Source: DATJPR01 sp963752915
GTDB lineage: Bacteria; Bacteroidota; Ignavibacteria; UBA10030; UBA6906
DNA length: 64,000 bases
Direction: 5' to 3'
Assembly: GCA_963752915.1 (NCBI GenBank)
Contig: CAVVZZ010000010.1
Location: 248,001-312,000 of the forward strand
Positions 1-8,566 of the stretch are shown one piece after another (positions within the stretch are counted from its first letter, which is position 1; every line of letters starts with the position of its first letter). The notes under the pieces are model-generated. The model did not search any database and was not told the DNA's origin. It saw only the letters and a list, made by a program, of their open reading frames with translations. A program made the translations under genes and the position numbers.

Positions 1-1739
1 CCCGTCTGAAGGTCCTGATCGCGGTGACCGTGTTCGATGCCGAGGGCAGGGACGCTGGTGAGCTCGACCTGTGGTACGGCCACTATTCGAAGATCAAGCA
101 TCTCGACGGCCGACTGCTGGATGCCAACGGCAAGGAGATCCGGGACCTCGAAGGCAAGGACACACATGATTTCAGCGCCGTCGACGGATACTCCCTCGCC
201 GAGGATTACCGTAAGCGTACTGCCGGGATGTATAGCGATCGTTATCCGTACACGGTTGAATACTCCTACGAGATTGCGTTCAACGGGCATCTTGCCTGGC
301 CGGGCTGGATTAAGCAGGAGGGTGAAGACGCAGTGGAACATTCCTATTTCGAGATCACACCTCCTCAAGGGGAAGACCTGCGGTACTGGATAAATCGCGA
401 CACGGTGAACCCGCGCATCCTCGACGACAACGGCCGGAAGACGTACATTTGGGAGGCCTCGAACCTTCCAAAACTCTCCGACGAGATGAAAGCCGAGGAC
501 GTCGAATATCGCACCTGTGTCGTTGAAACGGCGCCAACGCGGTTTCAGCTGGACGACTATCCCGGGGAAATGACCTCGTGGAAATCGTTCGGTGCATGGG
601 TGGGTCGTCTGTACACCGGCCGGAATCAGTTGCCGGCCGCAGCGCTGGCGGATGTCCATCGCATCGTCCTACCGCAGGACAGCCCGAGGACGCGCGCGAT
701 AAAGCTGTACAAGTACATGCAGGAACGGACTCGGTACGTCAGCATCCAGCTGGGTATCGGCGGATGGCAACCGTTCGATGCGACATTTGTTCACGAACAT
801 GGCTATGGGGACTGCAAGGCACTCTCGAACTACATGGTGTCCCTACTGAAAGAAGCAGGCGTCGCCGCGTACCCCGTGATGATTTACAGTGGACGGATGG
901 ACGGGCTGTACCAGGAGGATTTCCCGAGCGCGCAGTTCAACCATATCATCGTCTGTGTTCCGACGGGCCAGGACTCGCTCTGGCTCGAGTGCACAAGCCA
1001 GACCATTGTCGCCGGACATCTGGGAAGCTCAACGGAAAACCGGTTCGGCGTGCTCCTGTCGCCGCAGGGTGGAGAATTTGTCCGTACCCCCGCTTCGAAG
1101 TCGACGGACAATGAACAACGAAGGAAAGCAACCGTTCGACTGGCAACGGATGGGACCGTTACCGCAACAGTCGCCACGAGATTCACGGGGGATCAACAGG
1201 ATCCATTTCGGTTCGCATTGGCGAACAAGAGCGAGGAAGATCGGAAGAAATGGCTGACGGATGATCTCGAGATTTCGAATGCGTCGATTACTGCGTTCGC
1301 TCTCGAGGGGTTGACCGGCGCCGATCCGAAGGTCGGCCTCTCGGTCGACGTCAGCGTCCCCAAATATGCCTCGATCACAGGGACGCGAATATTCTTCCTG
1401 CCAAACCTCATGGAACGAAAAACCTATGTTCCGCGGGAAATGAAGGAGAGGAAATCGCCGGTTCGGTACCCCTATCCGTACAGGGACGTGGACAGTATCG
1501 TCTACGCGCTGCCAAAGGGGTACGCGATTGAAGCCGTCCCTTCTTCGGTGGAATTGAACAGCTCATTCGGATCGTTCCGCTCGATGTCGAAAGTTGTTGG
1601 CGACACTATACTGGTTTATACGCGTGCCCTCGAGATTCACCAAACAGAAATTCCGGCCTCGGCCTACAGCGAGTACCGGAATTTCTCAAAGGACATTGTC
1701 AAGGCCGATCGGGCGCAGGCAGTTTTGGTGAAGAAGTAG
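1..1739 (+). CDS. DUF3857/transglutaminase-like exported protein, 5' truncated
   Basis: The reading frame is open through the left edge, so the true start and any signal peptide lie outside the window; a GTG at 24 is only an internal candidate. The visible 571 residues have a DUF3857-type beta-rich region first, then a transglutaminase-like core with GYGDCKA (catalytic Cys codon at 813-815) and a downstream FNHII histidine followed by WLECTSQ, which fits a Cys-His-acid papain-like fold. The last 120 residues resemble the DUF3858 tail that usually follows. Family members are periplasmic or outer-membrane-associated and of unknown substrate; protease or amidase activity is possible but not shown. 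A heptanucleotide repeat array begins three bases after the stop codon. Confidence 0.85.
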   Translation, partial: RLKVLIAVTVFDAEGRDAGELDLWYGHYSKIKHLDGRLLDANGKEIRDLEGKDTHDFSAVDGYSLAEDYRKRTAGMYSDRYPYTVEYSYEIAFNGHLAWPGWIKQEGEDAVEHSYFEITPPQGEDLRYWINRDTVNPRILDDNGRKTYIWEASNLPKLSDEMKAEDVEYRTCVVETAPTRFQLDDYPGEMTSWKSFGAWVGRLYTGRNQLPAAALADVHRIVLPQDSPRTRAIKLYKYMQERTRYVSIQLGIGGWQPFDATFVHEHGYGDCKALSNYMVSLLKEAGVAAYPVMIYSGRMDGLYQEDFPSAQFNHIIVCVPTGQDSLWLECTSQTIVAGHLGSSTENRFGVLLSPQGGEFVRTPASKSTDNEQRRKATVRLATDGTVTATVATRFTGDQQDPFRFALANKSEEDRKKWLTDDLEISNASITAFALEGLTGADPKVGLSVDVSVPKYASITGTRIFFLPNLMERKTYVPREMKERKSPVRYPYPYRDVDSIVYALPKGYAIEAVPSSVELNSSFGSFRSMSKVVGDTILVYTRALEIHQTEIPASAYSEYRNFSKDIVKADRAQAVLVKK

Positions 1740-1742
1740 ACA

Positions 1743-1830
1743 GGGAACAGGGAACAGGGGACAGTAGACAGGGAACAGGGAACAGGGGACAGTAGACAGT
1801 AAACAGTAAACAGTAAACAGACAGTAGACA
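1743..1830. repeat. Heptanucleotide tandem repeat array, 12 units
   Basis: Eleven perfect 7-nt units run in register from 1743 to 1819, followed by a 4-nt fragment and one more unit (1824-1830). Units are GGGAACA, GGGGACA, GTAGACA and GTAAACA. The first eight form a duplicated 28-nt higher-order block (1743-1770 and 1771-1798), then GTAAACA occurs three times. The array fills almost all of the gap between two genes. It resembles in style the short tandemly repeated heptanucleotides (STRR) known from cyanobacteria; a relationship is not implied. Confidence 0.9.
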
Positions 1831-1866
1831 GCATTCAATTCTGCCATAAATACCGGACAAACCGTG

Positions 1867-3684
1867 ATGACGAAAAATCCCTTCAACAAATGGCACAACC
1901 TTAGAATGACCGTATCGGGAGTCATCATCGTCGCCGGGATGAATATTGCCTTGGCCGGAAGCCCGGAGAAAGGTCGTTTACAACAGCCGCTAGGAACGAC
2001 GTCCAATGACTCGTACCGTCCCTTTCTGATCAACAATATTTTCAACTACTATGGAAACAACGGGGCCGGATCATTCAATAAATTCACGACGGCGGTGGAG
2101 GGTTTTGAGTTTCCGAAAGGTTCCGGAAAAACCGCGGTGTATGAAGACGGCATCGTCTGGGGCGGCTACTGCAAGAACCCCGATACGCCCAAGGTGGGCG
2201 GGTCCGTCTACATCCATGGACTACAGGCAGGCGCAATTCTGACTGAGGGAACATCGACTTCTGATCCGGTGGCTGATGATCCGTCGCTGGCAAAATATCG
2301 TGTCTATCGCGTCAGGCCCGACATTAACCCCACGACACCGTTTGCCGACGTCGAAAACACAATTACTACGGAAGAGGTCGCGTACATTGGTCGTTACGAA
2401 ACAGTCTCTGCGCAGGATATCTACAATCAGTACCTCCAGGATTGGAACGAGTGGCCGGCGAATGCAGGCGCGCCGTATACGGACGTGAACCATGACGGCG
2501 TTTACGATCCTGCGATCGATCTTCCCGGCCAACCCGGGGCGCACCAGACGTTGTGGTATGTTGTCAACGATCTGAACCCCACAAAGACACTCGGTCTTGC
2601 CGGTTCTTCCCCTATCGGGCTGGAAATGCAAAGGACCGTCTGGGGATTCAAAAACGGTGGAACGCCCGCGAACGTCGTCTTCACAACCACTGTCCTCATC
2701 AATAAGTCCGGAGCGCGGATCGACAGCATGTACATCGTGCAGTGGTCTGACCCCGATCTTGGCGACGGCGCGAACGATTTTATCGGTTGTGATACATCAC
2801 GGCAGATGGGCTATGTGTACAACGGAACGCCGACGGATGCTGTGTACGGGGTAGCAGTTCCCGCTGTGGGGTATTCCCTTCTTCAAGGTCCGCGAGTCCC
2901 ATCTCCCGGAGATTCGGCCATGTTTCGAGGAGCACGGCGAGCGGGGTTCAAGAATCTTCCGATGACGCGGTTCGTGTTCTTCACGCAAGGAGATCCTGCA
3001 TTCGCGGATCCGGCCCAGGGAGCAGGTGGAGACGCGCAATGGTACCGGTTGATGAACGGTTTCACCGCGGCGAGCGGTTCTCCGTTCATCGATCCGACAA
3101 CCAATCAACCGACGAAGTTCTGTCTCTCCGGCGATCCCGTGCAGGCAACTGACGGATCGGCAGGATGGGTCGATGGAACACATGGACTCACACCACAGGA
3201 CCGCCGGATGTGTCTTGTCACCGGTCCGTTTACGATGGCCGATGGGGATACGCAGGAAGTTGTGGTCGGAACAATGGCGGGGCAGGGGGCGGACCGACTT
3301 TCGAGCATCACCGTCCTCCGTAACGAATGGAAGCAGGTCAACGATATGTACGGCGCGATTGTCACGTCCGCTCCGGTTGGGCAATCCAACGCTGTCCCGC
3401 TGAAGTTTGGGCTGGATCAGAATTATCCGAACCCGTTTAATCCGACCACGAACATACGATACACCTTAGGTGGGAACAGTGGACAGGGGACAGGGAACAG
3501 CGACGTACGGCTGATGGTATATGATGTTCTCGGACGTGAAGTGGCTGAACTTGTCAACGAAATTCAAGCGCCTGGAACTTATGAGCGTAAGTTCGACGGG
3601 GCACACTTCGCAAGCGGAGTCTATTTGTATCGCTTGACAGCAGGCAGCCATACGTCTTCGATGAAGATGATTTTGATGAAATAA
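1867..3684 (+). CDS. Secreted protein with C-terminal T9SS type A sorting domain
   Basis: 605 residues from the ATG at 1867 (GTG at 1864 and ATG at 1906 are alternatives; none has a clear Shine-Dalgarno). The N-terminus is a Sec-type signal with a hydrophobic stretch ending near ALAG. The central 450 residues are a secreted beta-rich region with no recognised catalytic motif. The C-terminal 90 residues are a T9SS type A sorting domain with QNYPNPFNPTTNI, VYDVLGREV and SGVYLYRL, directing export across the outer membrane and surface attachment. The sorting domain is interrupted at 3472-3499 by four heptanucleotide repeat units that encode an extra Gly/Asn/Ser/Gln-rich loop of roughly seven residues compared with the other sorting domains in this window. 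A strong terminator follows at 3770-3809. Confidence 0.85.
   Translation: MTKNPFNKWHNLRMTVSGVIIVAGMNIALAGSPEKGRLQQPLGTTSNDSYRPFLINNIFNYYGNNGAGSFNKFTTAVEGFEFPKGSGKTAVYEDGIVWGGYCKNPDTPKVGGSVYIHGLQAGAILTEGTSTSDPVADDPSLAKYRVYRVRPDINPTTPFADVENTITTEEVAYIGRYETVSAQDIYNQYLQDWNEWPANAGAPYTDVNHDGVYDPAIDLPGQPGAHQTLWYVVNDLNPTKTLGLAGSSPIGLEMQRTVWGFKNGGTPANVVFTTTVLINKSGARIDSMYIVQWSDPDLGDGANDFIGCDTSRQMGYVYNGTPTDAVYGVAVPAVGYSLLQGPRVPSPGDSAMFRGARRAGFKNLPMTRFVFFTQGDPAFADPAQGAGGDAQWYRLMNGFTAASGSPFIDPTTNQPTKFCLSGDPVQATDGSAGWVDGTHGLTPQDRRMCLVTGPFTMADGDTQEVVVGTMAGQGADRLSSITVLRNEWKQVNDMYGAIVTSAPVGQSNAVPLKFGLDQNYPNPFNPTTNIRYTLGGNSGQGTGNSDVRLMVYDVLGREVAELVNEIQAPGTYERKFDGAHFASGVYLYRLTAGSHTSSMKMILMK
3472..3499 (+). repeat. 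Heptanucleotide repeat inside the T9SS sorting domain
   Basis: Four 7-nt units, GGGAACA, GTGGACA, GGGGACA and GGGAACA, lie in exact register inside the coding sequence, between the strand ending RYTL and the strand starting VRLMVYD. They match the units of the arrays at 1743-1830 and 3693-3720. Both other frames hit a stop right after the array (TGA at 3512-3514 and 3522-3524), so loss or gain of one or two units would truncate the sorting domain. Confidence 0.88.
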
Positions 3685-3692
3685 ATGGAGCA

Positions 3693-3720
3693 GTAGACAG
3701 TCGACAGTAGACAGCGGACA
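3693..3720. repeat. Heptanucleotide tandem repeat, 4 units
   Basis: Units GTAGACA, GTCGACA, GTAGACA and GCGGACA lie in register eight bases after the stop of the T9SS protein. With the upstream array and the intragenic array, this places three clusters of the same repeat around one gene. Confidence 0.85.
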
Positions 3721-3769
3721 GTTCGCCGCGGCTACTCCGGCTAGTTTTCAGAATGTTGAAGGCAATAGA

Positions 3770-3809
3770 GTAAGCAGGCAACAGTGGCAATTATTGCCTG
3801 CTTACTTTT
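3770..3809 (+). terminator. Rho-independent terminator
   Basis: A perfect 12-bp stem (GTAAGCAGGCAA at 3770-3781 paired with 3794-3805) with a 12-nt loop is followed by TTTT. It ends transcription of the T9SS protein gene 85 nt after its stop. Confidence 0.8.
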
Positions 3810-4103
3810 GCGTCCCAGCGGATATCTACCTCATCCTCTGTTGTCTGTTATCGAGGTCTCCTTCTCTCCAAGTCTCCCAGTCCCACAATCCCAAAGCCCC
3901 TGTCTCCCCCTCCCCCCATCTCCCCTTCTCTTCTGTATACACCACCTGACCACTACGCTGGACATTGATCCCAGAAGGAATCCGCTTTCATCGACAAATG
4001 TCGCAGAAGTGGCATTGTTTGATGCTCCCGGCATGGCACGCCATTTGACCTTCACCAGAGCAACACAGGAATTCCTTTCCGACACAATGAGAGAAGGTGC
4101 GCC
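3810..4103. other. Intergenic region with C-rich octamer repeat
   Basis: No convincing gene. From 3871 to 3934 a degenerate 8-nt periodicity is visible (AGTCTCCC, AGTCCCAC, AATCCCAA, AGCCCCTG, then C-rich units). A near-match to a sigma-54 promoter, TGGCACGCCATTTGAC, lies at 4034-4049 but lacks the conserved C of the -12 GC. Confidence 0.55.
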
Positions 4104-4454
4104 ATGAAATTCACATCGATGCTGATTGTCGCCATGATCGGGATCTCAACGACAGCGTTCAGCCAATCGGCGAATATGTCCCGGGACGACAGGACGCAGA
4201 CTCCTGTCATTCACCGCCATCAACTCGATCAACGGGCACGGATTCGTCAGGGGGTACGAAGCGGGGAGCTTACCCGCGCAGAAGCGGCGAGATTGCGATC
4301 TGAACAGAGAATGATCCGACGCCAGGTCCAAACAGCAAAAGCCTATGGAACTGTAACCCGGGTTGAGCGTGCAAGGCTCCGACACGAACAACGGGAAGGA
4401 AGCGAACACATCTATCGCCTGAAGCACAACAGCAGCGAGCGGCCCGGTTTGTGA
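4104..4454 (+). CDS. Small basic secreted protein, function unknown
   Basis: 116 residues with a clear Sec signal peptide (MKFTSMLIVAMIG to about FSQS), preceded by a GAGAAGG Shine-Dalgarno nine bases upstream. The mature part is short, helical and very rich in Arg, Glu and Ala, with an internal pseudo-duplication: RQGVRSGELTRAEAARLR followed by TAKAYGTVTRVERARLR. Each half looks like a helix-turn-helix built on an LTRxEAARLR or VTRxERARLR theme. Similar short Arg-rich exported proteins occur widely in bacteria without known function; an EF-hand-like or periplasmic binding role would be guesswork. Confidence 0.75.
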   Translation: MKFTSMLIVAMIGISTTAFSQSANMSRDDRTQTPVIHRHQLDQRARIRQGVRSGELTRAEAARLRSEQRMIRRQVQTAKAYGTVTRVERARLRHEQREGSEHIYRLKHNSSERPGL

Positions 4455-4575
4455 TATCATCGTTTTGCTTTCGAATTTCACCGGGTGTACATTGTAGCTT
4501 GCCTCATAGGATTCGCATCCTCCTCTCCCGCGCCTTCGGTTCGGGAGGCGGTATTCCATCGCGATTGGTCCCATA

Positions 4576-5646
4576 ATGAGAACGAGTCCCTCGGTCGTTG
4601 CTTTTTTGATACTGCTATCGGGATGCATCTCCATTTGCTCCAGCCAGACACTCTATCGGATTGTCGTCGACGGCAAACGGGGGTTTATTGATTCGACAGG
4701 CCGGGTTGTCGTCCAGCCGAAATTCGAATTCGCTCATGGGTATTCGGATCATCGGGCACTTGTCTGGACCGGAACGTCCAGCGAAGCGTCCGACAAAACG
4801 CCCGATACCTGGGGCTATGCCGACGATAAAGGCGAGGTGACGCTCACGCCGAAGTACGATGACGGCCGTTCGTTTTCGGAAGGACTTGCCGCTGTCAGAA
4901 AGAACGGCATCGGGACCATTACCAATACGGTCTGGGGATTCATCGATACAGCCGGTCGACAGGTTATCAAGCCCCAGTATTACAGCGTCGGTGACTTCTC
5001 AGAAGGACTGGCGTGGGTGCAGACGCAGCGGAGGATTTTCCTGGTGTATTCGAAGGATCTCTTTGGCTACATCGATCTCACCGGGAAGATGATCGTCAAG
5101 CCTGAGTTCGAACAGTCCGGGAATTTTTCAGAAGGGCTCGCTCCCGTACGTATGAATGGGAAACGAGGGTACATCGACCGTTCCGGCGCTATCGTTATTC
5201 CGATCAGTTTTGATGCTGGATTCGGTTTTTCAGACGGTCGCGCGCAGGTCCGCATCGGCGCGAAGTGGGGATACATCGATCGGTCAGGATCGCTCAAGAT
5301 CGCTGCTGAGTACGACAATGGACTGGCCTTCTCAGAAGGGTATGCGCTCGTTTCAAAGGCCGGGAAATGGGGGTTTATCGACACGAATGGTAGTCATCTT
5401 CAGACGCCATCATTTTCTTCCGCCTCTTCTTTCAGCGACGGGTTTGCTCCGGTCCTCAGCGAAGGGTTGTGGGGATACATAGACCGAACGGGAAACACGG
5501 TCATTGCGCCGGCGTTCGAGTCCGCAGGTCCGTTTTTCGCAGGTCGTGCCCTGGTTACCGCGGCGGGACGGGAAGAGTATATCGACAAGTCCGGGAGGGT
5601 GATCTGGACATCAGGGCGAAAGCCCTCCGGGCAAGACAGAGAATGA
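4576..5646 (+). CDS. WG-repeat lipoprotein
   Basis: 356 residues. The N-terminus has a hydrophobic segment ending in a lipobox (LLSGC), so it is probably a lipoprotein. The rest is built of about eight and a half WG/KWG repeats of 33-45 residues, each with a GYID or GFID strand, a VIxPxF strand and an FSEGLAxV turn. WG repeats form beta-rich surface modules found in many bacterial exported proteins; ligand unknown. The stop overlaps the ATG of the downstream esterase (ATGA), so the two genes are probably co-translated. Confidence 0.88.
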   Translation: MRTSPSVVAFLILLSGCISICSSQTLYRIVVDGKRGFIDSTGRVVVQPKFEFAHGYSDHRALVWTGTSSEASDKTPDTWGYADDKGEVTLTPKYDDGRSFSEGLAAVRKNGIGTITNTVWGFIDTAGRQVIKPQYYSVGDFSEGLAWVQTQRRIFLVYSKDLFGYIDLTGKMIVKPEFEQSGNFSEGLAPVRMNGKRGYIDRSGAIVIPISFDAGFGFSDGRAQVRIGAKWGYIDRSGSLKIAAEYDNGLAFSEGYALVSKAGKWGFIDTNGSHLQTPSFSSASSFSDGFAPVLSEGLWGYIDRTGNTVIAPAFESAGPFFAGRALVTAAGREEYIDKSGRVIWTSGRKPSGQDRE

Positions 5647-6689
5647 TGACAAACCAGACGGATGTCGCCGTGAAGACCTACGCGAGACGATTTCTTTGCG
5701 GGACTTTCACGGCGACGGCAATTCTTCTGATTGCGAGCCACGCGATATCGCAAGTCGACGTTCATCGCATTCCCGTCGACACTTCGTTTACGACATCGAG
5801 CGCATGGGAATCGGTGCGTACGCGATTCCCAGGGACTGTTATTGTGACGCCGAAACGGGATTCTTCCATCACGGTCGTCAGTGATATCGTGTACGCTTCT
5901 CCGGGGGGTCGTCCTCTTCACCTGGATGTTTATCGCCCTGGGCATTCCGGGATTCTTCCCGCGGTACTCATTATTCATGGCGGGGGGTGGCGATCGGGAA
6001 GCCGGCATCAGGAAGAGCCGATGGCGATCGCGCTGGCAGGCAACGGATACGTTGCGGTGACAATTGAATACAGGCTTTCCGGAGAGGCGAAATTTCCGGC
6101 AGCGCTTCATGACCTGAAGGCCGGAGTGCGCTGGTTGCGCAAAGAGTCGAAGAGTCTTGGGGTCGACCCGAACAGGATCGCAGCGTTAGGACCCTCCGCG
6201 GGTGGAACCCTTGCGTTATTGCTCGGAACGACCGGGAGGGAGTCGCGATTCGAAGGGCACGAAGGAGTGTCGGGGTTCTCTTCGGGTGTTCAGGCGATGG
6301 TGAGTATCGACGGCGTCGCCGACCTCACTGACCCGGCAGAGAGTGGAAAAGATACGAACGTGGCATTTCCCTCAGCCGGCGCCCGGTGGTTGGGCGCAAC
6401 ATTCAGGGAGCAGCCGGGACTCTGGTATGACGCCTCACCCCTCCGCCATACAGGTCCGGACTCGCCGCCAGTGCTATTCATCAACAGTAGTATAGCGCGG
6501 TTTCATGCCGGACGCGACTCAATGATCACCTTGCTCGCAGCCCATGACATATCGGCCGTTGTTCACACAATCCCCGGTACACCCCACACATTCTGGTTGT
6601 TTCATCCCTGGTTCGACCCAACAGTCAGGAACGTCCTGCAATTTCTTGACCAGATATTCGGCCGCACCACTGAGGGGCGAGATAAATGA
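5643..6689 (+). CDS. Exported alpha/beta hydrolase (esterase/lipase family)
   Basis: 348 residues from the ATG that overlaps the previous stop; the longer open frame upstream lies inside the WG-repeat gene and is rejected. A signal peptide ends near AISQ. The catalytic core shows the HGGGW oxyanion motif of the hormone-sensitive-lipase/carboxylesterase branch, the nucleophile elbow GPSAGG with the serine, and a late GTPHTFW histidine. This fits a periplasmic esterase acting on acylated sugars or small esters. Substrate cannot be read from the sequence. Confidence 0.88.
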   Translation: MMTNQTDVAVKTYARRFLCGTFTATAILLIASHAISQVDVHRIPVDTSFTTSSAWESVRTRFPGTVIVTPKRDSSITVVSDIVYASPGGRPLHLDVYRPGHSGILPAVLIIHGGGWRSGSRHQEEPMAIALAGNGYVAVTIEYRLSGEAKFPAALHDLKAGVRWLRKESKSLGVDPNRIAALGPSAGGTLALLLGTTGRESRFEGHEGVSGFSSGVQAMVSIDGVADLTDPAESGKDTNVAFPSAGARWLGATFREQPGLWYDASPLRHTGPDSPPVLFINSSIARFHAGRDSMITLLAAHDISAVVHTIPGTPHTFWLFHPWFDPTVRNVLQFLDQIFGRTTEGRDK

Positions 6690-6708
6690 GCGGGTTCATC
6701 ATTCGACC

Positions 6709-7134
6709 ATGGAAAAGGCAGGTATGAAAACATCGAGGTTGAGTCTCTCACGCCGAGACAATGAGCCGCCCGCCGCAACGTCACGATTTGGGTGGAGATA
6801 CCATCATCTCGGCATTCCCAACGCTCAGTCCCACCCGGGTGAACGCTATCTCGACCATCTCAAGATCACGGTGTGTGGGTTTGATTCAAGCCTCTTCGGC
6901 ATCGAATGGATGCGTTTCGATCCAGAATGTGACGTGCCGGACATCGTCCGGACCATCCCGCACATCGCGTTTGAAGTTGATGATCTCGACAAGGCGCTCG
7001 TAGGGTTCGACGTCATCATCCACCCGAACAGCCCTTCGGAGGGAGTCCGTGCGGCATTCATTGTCGAGAACGGTGCCCCGATAGAGCTCATCGAGTTCAG
7101 AACCCAAGCCGCTTCTTCAACCCCGGGTCGTTGA
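6709..7134 (+). CDS. VOC (glyoxalase/dioxygenase superfamily) protein
   Basis: 141 residues from ATG 6709 (ATG 6724 is an alternative); the longer open frame begins inside the esterase gene. A single vicinal-oxygen-chelate module: WRYHHLGIPN starts the first beta-alpha-beta unit, TIPHIAFEVDDLD the second, and PIELIEF ends it with a Glu in the usual metal-ligand position. Likely a cytosolic dimer forming one metal site, but reaction and substrate are unknown. Its 3' end overlaps the convergent mannosidase gene by 38 bp. Confidence 0.8.
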   Translation: MEKAGMKTSRLSLSRRDNEPPAATSRFGWRYHHLGIPNAQSHPGERYLDHLKITVCGFDSSLFGIEWMRFDPECDVPDIVRTIPHIAFEVDDLDKALVGFDVIIHPNSPSEGVRAAFIVENGAPIELIEFRTQAASSTPGR

Positions 7135-8479
7135 ACAGCGATGTCTGGAATGGATGGGCTTCCGTCGAGAAGATGACCTGATTATATCCGAAGTGTGGAA
7201 CGTTCCTGAACGTCAGGTAGAGGTACTTCATGGTTTCGGCAAAGAAGAAAGAGGGAAGTTCGTCCGCCTGCTCTTTCGTCTTGACATTCTTGATCGAGGC
7301 GTACGCCTCGTCTGTCCGGCAGTACTTTTCAATATCGTTGAAATAGTGTTCGGCCCGTTGTCGATATGTCTGGTCAGCCGTCCGGCTATACAGATAATAT
7401 GCCGACTCGATGATTTCAGGATTAAGATCGTACGATGCATCGAGAACTGAATCCTGGCGGTAGTCATACTCCATCGGTTCCAGGCCGTATTTCTTCCACA
7501 ACCTGTCCCACGAATCATCTAGCCGTTTCGCCCGTCCGATATCTCCTGAGAGTGTCAGAAGTGCGGGGAAGAACGCATCATAGAGCGAAACGGTGGAAGC
7601 GATCTTCGCGCCGGTCCGCATGTCAACCTTCCCATACCAGAGCCCGCTCGGGGCGTCGTCCTCGACATAGCGGTTGATCGCCGCAATGCTGTTGTCCCAC
7701 ATTGTCTTGAGATCAGGATCGCGGAAGAGGAGCCACCCTTTGAGCAGATACTCGTAGTACGAATCGATGCATGCCCCGACATGGCTCTGATTGTCGAGCC
7801 ATTTGCCTGTCTCCACGTTGATATCTTGTGCGACGAGTCCAAGCGACGACCTTCGCTGGTACAAAGCCTTTGAAGCCCTTTTCGCCGCCTGATAGTAGAT
7901 CGGTTTCCCGGTGAAAGCGCTGAGGACCCCCATCTCGATCAAACTTGACCCTCCTTCCGCGACGTTCACGGTGTCGCCGCGGGTGGCACCTGTTTTGAGG
8001 TTGACCCAATAGTGCGGGATGCCGGTCTTGGATGAAAATGCGGGGAGAAGCCTTTTTCCGAAGTCTTCGGCCTTGGCGAGGATCTTCGGGTTCCCTGAGA
8101 TCTGATACATGTCGAGTAACCCGCCCAACACGCGGATATCGACCTCGAAGGTCTTTACATAGATATCGCGGTCAAACTGAATGTTGTCCGCAACGTCTTG
8201 CTCGATCCGTTTCGCCTCATCTTTGAAACCCATGATGGACAGCGTGCTGTAGGCATCGATGAGCGTAATGCCAATCGGTTCGTTGTACCAATCGTATCCC
8301 TTTTTGCTCAGCGGTCTGAAGCCATCGTGACCCCAGGCGTAGCGAACGTAGGCATGCCACGCCCGGAAGGTTTCCGTCCGTATGCGGACCGCGACGGAGT
8401 CCGCATGTGTTGCCGTGGGTGAGGCGGCAGAGGCAGGAATGATTGCGGCGAAGACAAGAGCCACGAAGAACGATTTCAT
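7097..8479 (-). CDS. GH47 family class I alpha-1,2-mannosidase, exported
   Basis: 460 residues from the ATG at 8479, which places a classical signal peptide (MKSFFVALVFAAIIPASAA) at the N-terminus; the frame is open to 8557 but that extension is not signal-like. The (alpha/alpha)7 barrel of GH47 is recognisable throughout. Residues matching the catalytic acids and Ca-binding Thr of the family are visible: Glu in FEVDIRVLGG, Asp in DSYYEYLLKGW, Glu in LNPEIIESAYYLY and Thr in FSTEAHPF. Class I mannosidases remove alpha-1,2-linked mannose from N-glycans in eukaryotes; bacterial members are much less common. In a secretion-rich organism it probably trims external mannose-containing glycans. Confidence 0.92.
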   Translation of the reverse strand: MKSFFVALVFAAIIPASAASPTATHADSVAVRIRTETFRAWHAYVRYAWGHDGFRPLSKKGYDWYNEPIGITLIDAYSTLSIMGFKDEAKRIEQDVADNIQFDRDIYVKTFEVDIRVLGGLLDMYQISGNPKILAKAEDFGKRLLPAFSSKTGIPHYWVNLKTGATRGDTVNVAEGGSSLIEMGVLSAFTGKPIYYQAAKRASKALYQRRSSLGLVAQDINVETGKWLDNQSHVGACIDSYYEYLLKGWLLFRDPDLKTMWDNSIAAINRYVEDDAPSGLWYGKVDMRTGAKIASTVSLYDAFFPALLTLSGDIGRAKRLDDSWDRLWKKYGLEPMEYDYRQDSVLDASYDLNPEIIESAYYLYSRTADQTYRQRAEHYFNDIEKYCRTDEAYASIKNVKTKEQADELPSFFFAETMKYLYLTFRNVPHFGYNQVIFSTEAHPFQTSLFNDPGLKKRLGF

Positions 8480-8566
8480 AAGATCCTGACGTTGCGTTGA
8501 GGGAATGAAGACCATCTGCAGTGTCAGGAAAGTACGGAAATCGCCCGGGGAATTCAATCCGCGGGA

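Noticed and set aside
1743..1830. Repeat array as a CRISPR
   Set aside because: Units are 7 nt with no spacers, and no cas gene is nearby.
4034..4049. Sigma-54-like match TGGCACGCCATTTGAC
   Set aside because: The -12 GC is GA, and the C at that position is close to essential. Kept only as a note.
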